Below are positions 24,261 through 32,648 of a stretch of DNA of 64,000 nucleotides, one piece after another. The position numbers and the translations under genes are program-made. The stretch is taken from assembly GCA_963720805.1 (NCBI GenBank), contig CAVRGT010000011.1, positions 89,623-153,622 on the forward strand, read 5' to 3'. Origin of the DNA: VRUE01 sp963720805. Lineage in GTDB: Bacteria > Actinomycetota > Thermoleophilia > Solirubrobacterales > 70-9. How positions within the stretch are numbered: the first letter of the stretch is position 1; every line of letters starts with the position of its first letter. The notes below the pieces were generated by a model, which did no database searches, had not been told where the DNA came from, and worked only from the letters and a program-made list of their open reading frames with translations.

Positions 24261-26092
24261 TCGCCCTCGCCCCTCTCGACCTTGTAGGGGCTGGATCGGT
24301 TCCAGTCGATGAACTGCTGCATCGTCTCGAGGCTGAACTCAGCCGGCATCGTCAGCTCCTTGACCTCAGCTTCGAAGCGGGCGGCGCCGATCCGCTCGGC
24401 AAAGTCGTTGAACTCCTCGCCGGCGCTGGAGCGCTCGGCCTCATACATGCGAATCCAGCGCTCGACCGCCTCGGGCACGCGCTTGGCGGGCAGGCGTGAC
24501 TTCAGCCGCGTGCCGAAGACGACCTCGCCGCCCTCGTAGCGGCCGCCGATGTGCGGAATGTAGGCGGGGATCTGGCGCGCGCCGACTTTCAGCGAGGCGC
24601 CGTAGAAGCCGATGTTGGCGATGTGGTGCTGGCTGCAGCCGTTGGGGCAGCCGCTCATCTTGATGTGGATCTTGCGGGTCAGATCGTCAGAGATCTCCAT
24701 CTCCTGGAGACGCTCCTTGATCGCCCTGTTGAGCCCCATCGAGCTGGTGATGCCCATCTTGCAGCTGTCGGTCCCGGGGCAGCTGACCACGTCGGTGATC
24801 TCATCGGCGCCGGCCTCGTCGAGGCCGAGCTCGCCGAGCCGCTGCCAGAGGTCATAGAGCGCCTCATCGCGGACCCAGCGCAAGACCAGGTTCTGCTGCA
24901 CGGTGCTGCGGGCGTAGCCGCCGGTGAAGTCGCGCATGATCGCGGCCAGGCCGCGGAACTGCTCCGGAGTCAGGTCGCCGCGCTCGATCTTCACCTCGAC
25001 CGCCGAGAAGCCCTCCTGGCGCTGTGCCTGCACGTTGCCTTCGACGAAGCGGTCGAACTGCGAGCGGTCGCCATTGGGCGAAGCCGCGGTCGGAGGCACC
25101 GTTGGCGCATTGGCCTGCTCGTCGTCCTCGAAGCGCAAGCGCTCGACCAGCTCGGCATTGAAGTCGCGCTCGTCGACCCAGTCGCCCTCGAGCTCGGCGT
25201 CGACCTGCTCGCGAAGAGCATCGATGCCGATCTTGTCGACCAAGACCTTGATCCGGGCGCGAGCCCGGTTCGCGCGCAGCCACTCCTGGCGGTCGAAGAT
25301 GCGCAGCACGGCCTCGGAGACCTTGAGGTAGTCGCCGTTGTCGGCCTCGACGAAGTCGTAGAGCGTCGGCGCGACCCGGGCCATGATCGAGGTGCCGCCG
25401 CCGACCCGGACCTCGAAGCCCTTGATGCCGTCGCGTTCACGCGAGAGGAAGGCGACGTCGTGGATGCCGGTGATCGCGCGATCCTCGTCGGATCCGCTGA
25501 ATGCCGTCTTGATCTTGCGCGGCATCAGCTGCGTCGTCGGGTGGCGGACGAAGTAGCGGGCGTAGGCGCCGGCGTAAGGGGTGGGATCGAAGATCTCGTC
25601 GGGGGCGACGCCGGCCCAGGGGTCGCCGGTGACGTTGCGCACCGTGTTGCCGCAGCCCTCGCGCGAGGAGAGGTCGGCCTCGGCGATCTCGCGCAGCAGC
25701 GACTCCATGTCGCGCAGCGGGATGTGGTGGATCTGGATGTTCTGCCGGGTCGTGATGTGGCCCTTGTTCAGCGGCGCGTACTTCTCAACCACGCTTGCGA
25801 AGGCCTCCATCTGCTGCGGGGTGACGCCGCCGAAGGGAAGCTTGACCCGGACCATCTGCACGTCGGGCTGGCGCTGGCCGTAGACGCCCTGTTTGAGGCG
25901 GAAGCCGATGAACTCGTCCTCGGGGATCTGGCCGGCGAGGAAGGTCTCGGCTTCGTTTTCGAAGTCGTCGAACTCGCGCTCGATGATCGGGATGATGTGG
26001 CCCGGGACGTTGCGATAGGTCTCCGGGTTCTCCAGAGTCCCGGTGCGGCCCTTGCCCCGCTGCTCCTTCTGCTGGTCGACGGCTACCTCCAC
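24248..26092 (-). CDS. sir: Siroheme-dependent sulfite (nitrite) reductase
   Basis: The 614-aa protein has the duplicated ferredoxin-like/siroheme domains of nitrite/sulfite reductases. The four cysteines for the [4Fe-4S]-siroheme centre are C438, C444 (CPGTDSC) and C482, C486 (GCPNGC). N-terminal KGHITTRQNIQIHHI and EGCGNTVRNVTGDPW are also diagnostic. Context with cysH, sat and cysC favours ferredoxin-dependent sulfite reduction to sulfide. The GTG start 26092 follows no clear Shine-Dalgarno; it is supported by lack of other starts. It is the first structural gene of the operon. Confidence 0.92.
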   Translation of the reverse strand: MEVAVDQQKEQRGKGRTGTLENPETYRNVPGHIIPIIEREFDDFENEAETFLAGQIPEDEFIGFRLKQGVYGQRQPDVQMVRVKLPFGGVTPQQMEAFASVVEKYAPLNKGHITTRQNIQIHHIPLRDMESLLREIAEADLSSREGCGNTVRNVTGDPWAGVAPDEIFDPTPYAGAYARYFVRHPTTQLMPRKIKTAFSGSDEDRAITGIHDVAFLSRERDGIKGFEVRVGGGTSIMARVAPTLYDFVEADNGDYLKVSEAVLRIFDRQEWLRANRARARIKVLVDKIGIDALREQVDAELEGDWVDERDFNAELVERLRFEDDEQANAPTVPPTAASPNGDRSQFDRFVEGNVQAQRQEGFSAVEVKIERGDLTPEQFRGLAAIMRDFTGGYARSTVQQNLVLRWVRDEALYDLWQRLGELGLDEAGADEITDVVSCPGTDSCKMGITSSMGLNRAIKERLQEMEISDDLTRKIHIKMSGCPNGCSQHHIANIGFYGASLKVGARQIPAYIPHIGGRYEGGEVVFGTRLKSRLPAKRVPEAVERWIRMYEAERSSAGEEFNDFAERIGAARFEAEVKELTMPAEFSLETMQQFIDWNRSSPYKVERGEGECAI

Positions 26093-26130
26093 AGGAGGAA
26101 AATAGCAAAACCTGACAGGGATTAGGGTAT

Positions 26131-26529
26131 TTAAGGCTTGGTCAGCTCTGGAGGCAGCTTCTTACGCGCATGGAGAATCGACGCAGCCTCACCCGACTCA
26201 GCCACAACCCCGCCCTCGGGAGCCAATGGCAGACCCTCCTCGGACCAGCCAACAATCCCCTCACTGAGCTTCACCGCGTTGTAGCCGGCGTCCGCCAAGG
26301 CGTCGGTTGCCATCGTCGAACGGTTGCCCCCGCGGCAGTAGAGAACGACTGGCCTGTCCTTGTCAATCTCACCGGTCCGCTCGGCCAGCTCGGGCAGCGC
26401 CAGATGAGTCGCCCCCGCGATATGCCCCGCCTCCCACTCATGATCAGCGCGCACATCAACCAACTGCGCCCCGTCCTCAATCAGCTTCTGGGCCTCCTCG
26501 CGGGAGACCTCGCGTGTGTCGTCGCTCAT
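26131..26529 (-). CDS. Rhodanese-like sulfurtransferase domain protein
   Basis: Starting at ATG 26529 (MSDDTREVSREEAQKLI), the 132-aa single-domain rhodanese has the active-site loop CRGGNRS with its catalytic cysteine, and the N-terminal LVDVRADHEWEAGHIAGA motif. Rhodaneses transfer sulfane sulfur as persulfides. It lies 38 bp upstream of sir in the same direction, so it probably joins the sulfur operon. The frame continues upstream into hairpin DNA, which I treat as non-coding. Confidence 0.9.
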   Translation of the reverse strand: MSDDTREVSREEAQKLIEDGAQLVDVRADHEWEAGHIAGATHLALPELAERTGEIDKDRPVVLYCRGGNRSTMATDALADAGYNAVKLSEGIVGWSEEGLPLAPEGGVVAESGEAASILHARKKLPPELTKP

Positions 26530-26556
26530 GCAACGGAATCTAGCCAACGCGTTAGA

Positions 26557-26634
26557 GAGAGGGCCGGGTGCCCCTCCCAAAACACTCAAGAGCGGCTCCT
26601 GCCGCTCGTTTTGGGAGGGGCACCCGGCCCTCTC
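26557..26634. repeat. Perfect inverted repeat, family B copy 2
   Basis: Positions 26557-26583 and 26608-26634 form a perfect 27-bp stem. The 24-nt loop is the same as in copy 1 apart from the middle bases (TCCT in place of GCCA). It lies downstream of dodecin and upstream of the rhodanese gene, both on the minus strand, so here it could end dodecin transcription. Confidence 0.9.
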
Positions 26635-26643
26635 CCAAACTTG

Positions 26644-26853
26644 TTAGTCGATGTCCGTTCCCTCGATCAGGAAGGCAACCCGCACGTGAGCCCGGTACTC
26701 GTCCAGGTTCTCACCCCGGATCCCAGTCGAAACGATGTCGACCGCCCGAATGTTGCGCAAGGTGCCCTGCGCCTGGCTCAGCGCCTGACGCGCGGCATCG
26801 TCGGTTGAGGTTTTGGAGCTACCGACCAGCTCGATGATCTTCACGACAGCCAT
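26644..26853 (-). CDS. Dodecin family flavin-binding protein
   Basis: From ATG 26853 the protein has 69 aa, the normal dodecin size. The sequence MAVVKIIELVGSSKTSTDDA begins the fold, followed by the amphipathic helix ARQALSQAQGTLRNIR and the strands of the C-terminal beta-sheet with YRAHVRVAFLIEG. Dodecins form dodecameric shells that store or buffer riboflavin and FMN. The tryptophan typical of halophilic dodecin ligand stacking is absent, as in many bacterial forms. It overlaps the small upstream gene by 13 nt. Confidence 0.9.
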   Translation of the reverse strand: MAVVKIIELVGSSKTSTDDAARQALSQAQGTLRNIRAVDIVSTGIRGENLDEYRAHVRVAFLIEGTDID

Positions 26854-27035
26854 CTCTCTCCTCCTTCTGACTTCACGACAGTGCCCTTGGCGCTGACTCC
26901 TTCGAGCAGCGCAGCCCGCTGCCACGGGCCGATGGCGTCCTCCTCCGTGCCGGGCGCCGGCGCCGTATCCGCGCGAAACCGCTCGATCGCCGCCGCGATA
27001 GCGGCGGCCTCGTCCTCGCTCGGGGTCCGGGCCAT
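26841..27035 (-). CDS. Small protein, possibly acyl-CoA carboxylase epsilon-like
   Basis: The 64-aa sequence begins MARTPSEDEAAAIAAAIERF, is acidic and helical in the first half, and has PWQRAALLEGVSAK later. This recalls small carboxylase epsilon subunits and related short proteins of actinobacteria (EDEAAAIxAAIERF...PWxRAAxLE), but the similarity is from pattern memory alone. It overlaps the dodecin start by 13 nt, so the two genes are coupled. Other readings, such as an unrelated small cytosolic protein, cannot be excluded. Confidence 0.5.
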   Translation of the reverse strand: MARTPSEDEAAAIAAAIERFRADTAPAPGTEEDAIGPWQRAALLEGVSAKGTVVKSEGGERWLS

Positions 27036-27500
27036 GTCTGAAGCCTAGATGACTGATTCCACGGGATTCTCGTGAACAAAGGGTCAGCCGATCTCCGCAA
27101 GCGCGGGCGACCCTGGCGCCGAGTGGTCGATTGACCCACGCATACGGTGGTAAACCGTTCAGGCAGCGCCTTCGATGGCGACTTCGCCGCGGCCGGTTTC
27201 ACCGAACTGCGGCCCTGAGGAAGCCGAGACAAACGACCCGGGCCGACGAGGGAGGCGTCGGGCCCGGGTCAATGTTTGCTGGTCGCCATCGGTAGGGGGC
27301 CGACGGCAGGGGGGTTGCCGGCAGGGATCCGGCTGGCCGCTGCAGCATCTTTGGGCCACCCACATAAAAACATAGCCATACAAAAAAATCAAGTCCCAAC
27401 GTGTTTTTTCTCGAAAAACCGCGCGAACGGTTGAGATCCCAAAGAATGATGCGTACCATGAAACGCTCTGAGCAATTCGAGCATCCACGGAGGTAGTTAG
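27036..27500. other. 465-bp intergenic region with GC-rich hairpin
   Basis: I see no convincing gene here. A hairpin pairs GACCCGGGCCGACG (27235-27248) with CGTCGGGCCCGGGTC (27256-27270), with one bulged base and a 7-nt loop. The last 100 bp are more AT-rich and end with GGAGG before the TetR ATG at 27501, so they hold its promoter. The small protein at 26841 is divergent. Confidence 0.6.
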
Positions 27501-28811
27501 ATGGCCAGTTATGGTCCGGTCGCGATGGTGACGACGCCGTGGGGGGACGCAGGCACACTGCGCGATCGCAAGCTCCAGCCGGGGCGGCGGCTGCCGCCCG
27601 AGGAGGTTGCCCGCAATCAGCAGGAGAGACTCTTCGCCGCGCTGGTCGCCGTCGTCGCCGAGAAAGGCTATGAGGCGACCCGGGTCGAGGACCTGCTCGA
27701 GCTCTCCGGCGTCTCGCGCAGCGCCTTCTACGCGCACTTCAGCGACAAGGAGGAGTGCCTGCTCGCCGCTCTGCACGCCTTCGTCGGGCCAACCGTCGGC
27801 GCGATCTTTGCCGATGGCGGGCCGCCGCCCGACGAAGTGCGCGCCCGGCAGGCGTTCGACGCCTTCATCAGCCTGATCGTCGAACAGGCGGCGGCGGCGC
27901 GGATGTGCCTGGTTGAGATCTACGCCGCCGGGCCCCGCGCGATCGAAGAAATCGACCGCACCACCGACGGCGTGCAGGCGTTCCTCTCAGCCGTCCTCGA
28001 GCAGGTCCCGGGCCGCCAGGGGATGCCGCCGGAGATCGTGCGGGCGATGGTCGGCGGGGTGCGCAAGGTGATCCACAGCCGTCTCTACCGCCACGAGGAG
28101 GAGGAGCTGATCGAGCTGATCCCGCAGATGTGGGACTGGTTCGCTTCCTACGAGCCGCCGCCGGAGCCATTGCGGCGGCCTCGCGGGCGCGCGGCCGAGA
28201 ACGGCGGCCCGGCCAACGGCTATGACCCGGCCGAACGGATTCTGCGGGCGCTCGCCGCGGTCGTCGCCGAGAAGGGCTACCCGGCGATGACGATCGGTGA
28301 CATCGCCGCCCGCGCCTCAATCTCGCTCTCCACCTTCTACGCCAACTTCGCCGACAAGGAGGAGGCGATGCTGGCCGCGGTCGACAGCGGCTCCGCGCAG
28401 ATGCTGGCGACGACGCTGCCCGCCTTCCGCCGCGCCCCCGACTGGCCACACGCGGTCCGCGGCGCCTTCGGCGCGATGTTCGCCTTCTGCGCTGCCGAGC
28501 CCGAGTACACGACCCTCGGCGCCGTCGACGTCTACGCCGCCGGGCGGCGGGCGCTCGAACAGCGCGACGAGGTGATGAAGACGATGGAGGGCCTGCTGAT
28601 TCCTGGCTTCGAGATCAAGCCCGACGTCAGCCCGATCGCCGCCGAGGCGATCGGCGGCGCGATCTACTCGATGATCTACGACCAGATCAAAAGCGGCGGC
28701 GCCGAGAACATGCAGGAAATCGCGCCACTCGCCGCTTACATCACCCTGGCCCCCTTCGTCGGCGCCGAGCAGGCCTGCACGATCGCCAACGGCGACGGCC
28801 GCGGCCGCTGA
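27501..28811 (+). CDS. Tandem TetR/AcrR-family regulator (two complete units fused)
   Basis: The 436-aa protein contains two TetR DNA-binding domains. The first is at about residues 33-80 (ALVAVVAEKGYEATRVEDLL, then SGVSRSAFYAHFSDKEE). The second is at about 234-280 (ALAAVVAEKGYPAMTIGDIA, then ASISLSTFYANFADKEE). Each is followed by its own ligand-type helical domain. Ordinary TetR proteins have one unit and dimerise, so this one may bind DNA as an intramolecular pseudo-dimer. An AGGTAG-preceded ATG at 27501 supports the start. It converges on the VapC gene with 8 bp between stops. Confidence 0.9.
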   Translation: MASYGPVAMVTTPWGDAGTLRDRKLQPGRRLPPEEVARNQQERLFAALVAVVAEKGYEATRVEDLLELSGVSRSAFYAHFSDKEECLLAALHAFVGPTVGAIFADGGPPPDEVRARQAFDAFISLIVEQAAAARMCLVEIYAAGPRAIEEIDRTTDGVQAFLSAVLEQVPGRQGMPPEIVRAMVGGVRKVIHSRLYRHEEEELIELIPQMWDWFASYEPPPEPLRRPRGRAAENGGPANGYDPAERILRALAAVVAEKGYPAMTIGDIAARASISLSTFYANFADKEEAMLAAVDSGSAQMLATTLPAFRRAPDWPHAVRGAFGAMFAFCAAEPEYTTLGAVDVYAAGRRALEQRDEVMKTMEGLLIPGFEIKPDVSPIAAEAIGGAIYSMIYDQIKSGGAENMQEIAPLAAYITLAPFVGAEQACTIANGDGRGR

Positions 28812-28819
28812 CCGGCGCG

Positions 28820-29233
28820 TCAGGCCTTGCGGAACGGATTCTCGATTCGGACGCCGGCGTAGTCCTGACCGTCGTTGAGGTCCTCTGACAGCACCGTGTC
28901 GCAGCGCAGCGTCCTGGCGGCCTCGAGAATCGCCGCGTCCCAGTAGGAGATCAGAAAGCGACGGCGAGTCGCCATCGCCGCGAGCACGACCTGGCAAGTC
29001 ACGTCGGCGACGGGAAAACGGAGGAAGGACTCGACCAGGCCGAGCGCCTGCTCGTGGGTCAGCGGGTCCGGACGCCCCTCACGCGTCGCCTGGACATAGA
29101 ACTCCTGAAGGACCTGGGCCGAGAGAGCAATGTCCCGCTCGGCGAGGAGCCCGCGTGCGATCTCGGCCTTGTGGCGCTCTTGGGGATCGCGGGAGACCGC
29201 GTAGAGCAGGATGTTCGTGTCAACGAACCGCAC
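28820..29233 (-). CDS. PIN-domain toxin (VapC-like)
   Basis: From GTG 29233 the protein has 137 aa (VRFVDTNILLYAVS). PIN acidic residues are D5 in VDTN, E in LQEFYVQA, D in SYWDAAILEAA and D in LSEDLNDG. VapC toxins are metal-dependent RNases that cut tRNA or rRNA. Longer frames upstream would read into the antitoxin gene, so the GTG, which gives a 14-nt overlap with the antitoxin, is preferred. The antitoxin-toxin order is standard. Confidence 0.88.
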   Translation of the reverse strand: MRFVDTNILLYAVSRDPQERHKAEIARGLLAERDIALSAQVLQEFYVQATREGRPDPLTHEQALGLVESFLRFPVADVTCQVVLAAMATRRRFLISYWDAAILEAARTLRCDTVLSEDLNDGQDYAGVRIENPFRKA

Positions 29234-29459
29234 GCCGGTGGACCTGGTCGCGATCCAAGCGGTCGCCGGCGCGGAAGCTGCCGATCTCGCCGAGCAACTC
29301 GTCCTGCCGGGCCTCCAGGCGGGCAAACTCCGCATCCCGATCGCCGAGCGAGCTCAGGTAGCCCGCGACAAGACTGCTGACCGAGCTGCCGGCCTCCGCC
29401 GCTCGAACCCGGGCCGCGCGATAGACGTCATCGGGGATCGAAACAGTCAAATTTCTCAC
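29220..29459 (-). CDS. Ribbon-helix-helix antitoxin (VapB-like)
   Basis: The 79-aa protein begins with the RHH strand NLTVSIPDDVYRAARVRAAE, followed by a helix with GSSVSSLVAGYLSSLG. It should dimerise, bind its operator and cap the PIN toxin through its charged C-terminus. The GTG start 29459 lies directly in a run of 8-bp repeats with no Shine-Dalgarno, so leaderless translation is possible. It is the first gene of the pair. Confidence 0.85.
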   Translation of the reverse strand: MRNLTVSIPDDVYRAARVRAAEAGSSVSSLVAGYLSSLGDRDAEFARLEARQDELLGEIGSFRAGDRLDRDQVHRRAVR

Positions 29460-29485
29460 AAATTCACAGTATCACAGGATCACAG
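29454..29485 (-). promoter_or_regulatory. Four tandem 8-bp repeats at the antitoxin start
   Basis: On the minus strand, four octamers follow one another: CTGTGATC, CTGTGATA, CTGTGAAT, TTGTGAGA. The last contains the GTG start codon. They are spaced by exactly 8 bp, a suitable periodic target for the ribbon-helix-helix antitoxin to repress its own promoter. Confidence 0.65.
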
Positions 29486-29489
29486 TAAA

Positions 29490-31229
29490 TCAGGGCTCAT
29501 CGGCGTTGCCGAGGCCGTCGACCGGGTGGCCGTGCTTGGTCACTTCACAGAGCACCGGGGCCGGGTCGAAGGGGTCGGTGAGGGCGCGGCCGGCGGGGGC
29601 GCCGTGCACGGCGCCGCCGCGCCTGGCGACGCTGCCGCGGCCGCACTGGATCGAGAAGTCCTTGGTGCCGTCGCGGGCGTCGATCACGTCTTCGCCACCG
29701 CCGCCGTAGAAGCGGTCGGCGCCGGGCTGGCCGAGGATCGCGTTGGCGCGGCCGTCGCCGACCAGGATGTCCCAGTCAAAGGAGCCCTCCATGTCCTCGT
29801 CGGTGGGTGAGAGGTGGACTTTGTGGCAGCCCTTGATCGCGTCGATCCAGGCCGCGTGGGCGGGGAAGGAGACGTGCAGGACCCCGGGGTGCGCCGGGGT
29901 CTCGGCAAAGGAGGCGTCGTCGCGGCCGGGGCCGCCGACCAGGGCGCCGCCGGCACAGCCGCCGCCGGCGGCGAGCAGGTCGCCGTCTCCTTCGCCGTAG
30001 AGGAAGGTCGGCCCCGGCCTACTGCCGACCAGCCCGTCGGCGCCGTCGCCGCCGTAGAGCTTGTCGGCGCCGAAGCCGGCCTCGATCAGGTCGTCCTCGG
30101 GGCCGCCGTGGATCGTGTCGTTGCCGTACCCCCCGGCGATGCGGACGTTCTGGGCGCCCTGCAGCGAGCCTTCGACCGTGAGGCTGTCGCTGCCGGGACC
30201 GAGGTCAGCCATCAGCCAGCGGGCCGGCCCATCGGTCGGACAGGTCGCCTGCACCGCGCTGACCCTGTCGCAACCCGGGCCGAGGGCGATGCCCTTCTTG
30301 GCGGTGACGCCAAAGGTCGAGGTGGCTTCATCGAAGGCGACGACGAAGTGATCGCCGCCCGAGCCACCGACGATCTGTAGGCCGCCACCGCTGTTGGGCG
30401 CCGCGTCGAGTGTCGGGTCGAGCTCGACGTAAGCGGAGGCGTTTATTTTCTTTTCGGGGCCGCAAGAGGTCGTCCGGCCCTTGGCGCCGTTGCAGCGGTC
30501 GCTGCCCTGGCCGCCGATCAGCCGGTCCTTGCCTCCCCCGCCGCGAATCGCGTCGTCGCCGGCGCCGCCGTCGATGTCGTTTGCCTTGCCGTTGCCGATC
30601 AGGGTGTCGTCGAAGGCCGAGCCTTCGAGGTCCTCGACCCGGTAGAGGCGATCGTGTCCGTCGCCGCGGGCGCGGTGGCGCGCCAGGTTGACCTTGACGC
30701 CGCCGCGGCCGCTGCGGCCCGCTCCGACGTCGGTGGCAAAGGAGGCGATGTCGCCGTGTCCCGGGCCGCCGTCCATGCGGTCATAGCCGTAGTCGCCGTG
30801 GACCAGGTCGAAGTTGCCGGGTCCGCCGCTGATCGTGTCGATGCCGAGGCTGCCGGCGACCTCGTCGTGATCGCCGCTGCCGCCAAGCAGCTTGTCGTCA
30901 CCGAGGTCGCCGATCACGCGATCGCCGGCGCCGGCGCCGCCGTCGGCGATGTCGTTGCCGCGGCCGCCGTGGATCAGATCCGCTCCCGGCCCGCCGCAGA
31001 GCAGGTCGTTGCCGAGGCTGCCGAGGATCGTGTCGTTGCCGCCGCCTCCCCAGATCACGTCGCGCTCGGGAGTGCCCTGCAGCACGTCGTCGCCTTCAGT
31101 ACCGACGATCGTCGCCAGCCGACCGTGGCAGCGCGCTTCCTCGACTTCTTCTTCGCCAGAGGGCGCGGCCGCCGCCAGGAAAGCAGCGAACAGAAAGGCG
31201 AGGGTCAGTGGTAGGAGAAGCTTCTTCAT
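29490..31229 (-). CDS. Secreted RTX-like calcium-binding repeat protein
   Basis: ATG 31229 (MKKLLLPLTLAFLFAAF) starts a signal peptide of about 24 residues. A long array of RTX-like nonapeptides follows, for example GGGGNDTILGSLGNDLL, GGPGADLIHGGRGND and GGDGADGLVG, which form Ca2+-binding parallel beta-rolls. The middle (about residues 265-345) is not repetitive and contains SGGDHFVVAFDEATSTFGVTA, a pattern seen in extracellular repeat proteins. GTG 31235 is an alternative start. Function is unknown; a cell-surface or secreted structural role is likely. No type I secretion genes are adjacent. Confidence 0.85.
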   Translation of the reverse strand: MKKLLLPLTLAFLFAAFLAAAAPSGEEEVEEARCHGRLATIVGTEGDDVLQGTPERDVIWGGGGNDTILGSLGNDLLCGGPGADLIHGGRGNDIADGGAGAGDRVIGDLGDDKLLGGSGDHDEVAGSLGIDTISGGPGNFDLVHGDYGYDRMDGGPGHGDIASFATDVGAGRSGRGGVKVNLARHRARGDGHDRLYRVEDLEGSAFDDTLIGNGKANDIDGGAGDDAIRGGGGKDRLIGGQGSDRCNGAKGRTTSCGPEKKINASAYVELDPTLDAAPNSGGGLQIVGGSGGDHFVVAFDEATSTFGVTAKKGIALGPGCDRVSAVQATCPTDGPARWLMADLGPGSDSLTVEGSLQGAQNVRIAGGYGNDTIHGGPEDDLIEAGFGADKLYGGDGADGLVGSRPGPTFLYGEGDGDLLAAGGGCAGGALVGGPGRDDASFAETPAHPGVLHVSFPAHAAWIDAIKGCHKVHLSPTDEDMEGSFDWDILVGDGRANAILGQPGADRFYGGGGEDVIDARDGTKDFSIQCGRGSVARRGGAVHGAPAGRALTDPFDPAPVLCEVTKHGHPVDGLGNADEP

Positions 31230-31265
31230 CGTCACCGCACCCTAATCGGGCGCGCGGGCGCTCGC

Positions 31266-32633
31266 TCAGGCGCTGCGGATCAGCTTCTTGTTGACGAACT
31301 CATCGGCGCCGAAGCGGCCCAGCTCGCGCCCGAAGCCCGAACGCTTGAAGCCGCCGAAGGGCAGCTCGGGGCTGTCGGCCCCAACCAGGTTGACGTAGAC
31401 CATCCCCGCTTCGATCTTGTCGGCGACCCGCTCGCCCTGCGCCGCGTCGGTCGTCATCACGTAGGAGCCGAGCCCGAACGGCGTCTGGTTGGCGAGTGCG
31501 ACCGCCTCGTCCTCGGAGCCGACCCGGTAGACCTGGGCAACCGGGCCGAAGAACTCTTCCTGAGAGGCCTCGGCGCCCGGCACGATCCCGGTGAGGATCG
31601 TCGGTTCGAAAAAGTTGCCCTCGCGCTTGCCGCCGACGACGACCTCGGCGCCGGCCTCGACAGCCCGCCTGACCTGATCCTCGAGTCGGTCCGCGGCGGT
31701 CTCGGAGGAGAGCGGGCCGACCGCGGTGTCCGCGGAGGCCGGGTCCCCTGGCGGCGAGGCGGCGAGGACGGCCTTGAAGTTCTCCAGGAACTCGTCGTAG
31801 AGCTCATCGACGACGATGAACCGCTTGGCCGCGTTGCAGGACTGGCCGGTGTTGTCGAGCCGCGCTTCCGCGGCCGCGGCCGCCGTCGCCTCGAGATCGT
31901 CGGAGCCGAGCAGGATGAACGGATCCGAGCCGCCCAGCTCGAGCACGACCTTCTTCAGGTTGCGGCCGGCGATCTCAGCGACCGCCGCGCCGGCCCGCTC
32001 GGAGCCCGTGACCGAGACGCCGTGCACGCGAGGATCGGCGATGACCCCTTCGATCTGCTCGTTGCTTGCGTAGATGTTCTCGTAGGTCCCCTCGGGGAAG
32101 CCGGCGTCGCTGAAGATCTGCTGCATCGCCGCGGCCGACTCCGGGCACTGCGGAGCGTGCTTGAGCAGGATCGGGTTGCCGATCACCAGGTTCGGGCCGG
32201 CGAAGCGCGCCACCTGGTAGTAGGGGAAGTTCCAGGGCATCACCCCGAGCAGGACCCCGAAGGAGCTGCGGCGGACCAGCGCCGTGCCCTCGCCGCCGAG
32301 CAGGGTGATCGGCTCGTCGGCCATCAACTGCTCGGCATTGTCGGCGTAGTAGGCGTAGATCTCGACCACAAAGTCGACCTCGCCAAGGGCCTGCTCGACC
32401 GGCTTGCCGATCTCGCGGACGATGATCTCGGCCAGCTCCTCGCGCCGCTCGCCGTGCAGCTCGCCGACCCTGCGGATCAGCTCCGCCCGCTCGGCGGCGT
32501 TGGTGGAGTTGGTCCAGCCCCTGTAGGCGGCGTCGGCCCGCGCGATCGCCGCGTCCAGGTCGGCGTCGCTTATCTCCTCGTACTCCTTGACCTTCTCACC
32601 AGTGGCAGGGTTGACGACCGCGTAGGTGCTCAT
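31266..32633 (-). CDS. Aldehyde dehydrogenase, succinate-semialdehyde type
   Basis: The 455-aa protein has the ALDH fold with the NAD(P)-binding LGVMPWNFPYYQVARF, the glutamate motif VLELGGSDPFILL, and the catalytic cysteine in NTGQSCNAAKRF. It matches the shorter SSADH group (YneI/Sad-like). It would oxidise succinate semialdehyde or a related omega-semialdehyde produced by the class III aminotransferase in this operon. Cofactor preference is not evident. It is the last gene of the operon, 15 bp from ald. Confidence 0.9.
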   Translation of the reverse strand: MSTYAVVNPATGEKVKEYEEISDADLDAAIARADAAYRGWTNSTNAAERAELIRRVGELHGERREELAEIIVREIGKPVEQALGEVDFVVEIYAYYADNAEQLMADEPITLLGGEGTALVRRSSFGVLLGVMPWNFPYYQVARFAGPNLVIGNPILLKHAPQCPESAAAMQQIFSDAGFPEGTYENIYASNEQIEGVIADPRVHGVSVTGSERAGAAVAEIAGRNLKKVVLELGGSDPFILLGSDDLEATAAAAAEARLDNTGQSCNAAKRFIVVDELYDEFLENFKAVLAASPPGDPASADTAVGPLSSETAADRLEDQVRRAVEAGAEVVVGGKREGNFFEPTILTGIVPGAEASQEEFFGPVAQVYRVGSEDEAVALANQTPFGLGSYVMTTDAAQGERVADKIEAGMVYVNLVGADSPELPFGGFKRSGFGRELGRFGADEFVNKKLIRSA

Positions 32634-32648
32634 CGACTCCTCTCCTTC

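Noticed and set aside
24551..26125. 524-codon plus-strand open frame opposite sulfite reductase
   Set aside because: It mirrors the sir gene, which has all four cluster cysteines; the antisense product has only repetitive Val/Asp/Leu composition.
27159..27776. 205-codon minus-strand frame across the double-TetR promoter region
   Set aside because: It runs through the promoter and the 5' end of the well-supported TetR gene, has no domain and ends in unrelated composition; it is a shadow frame.
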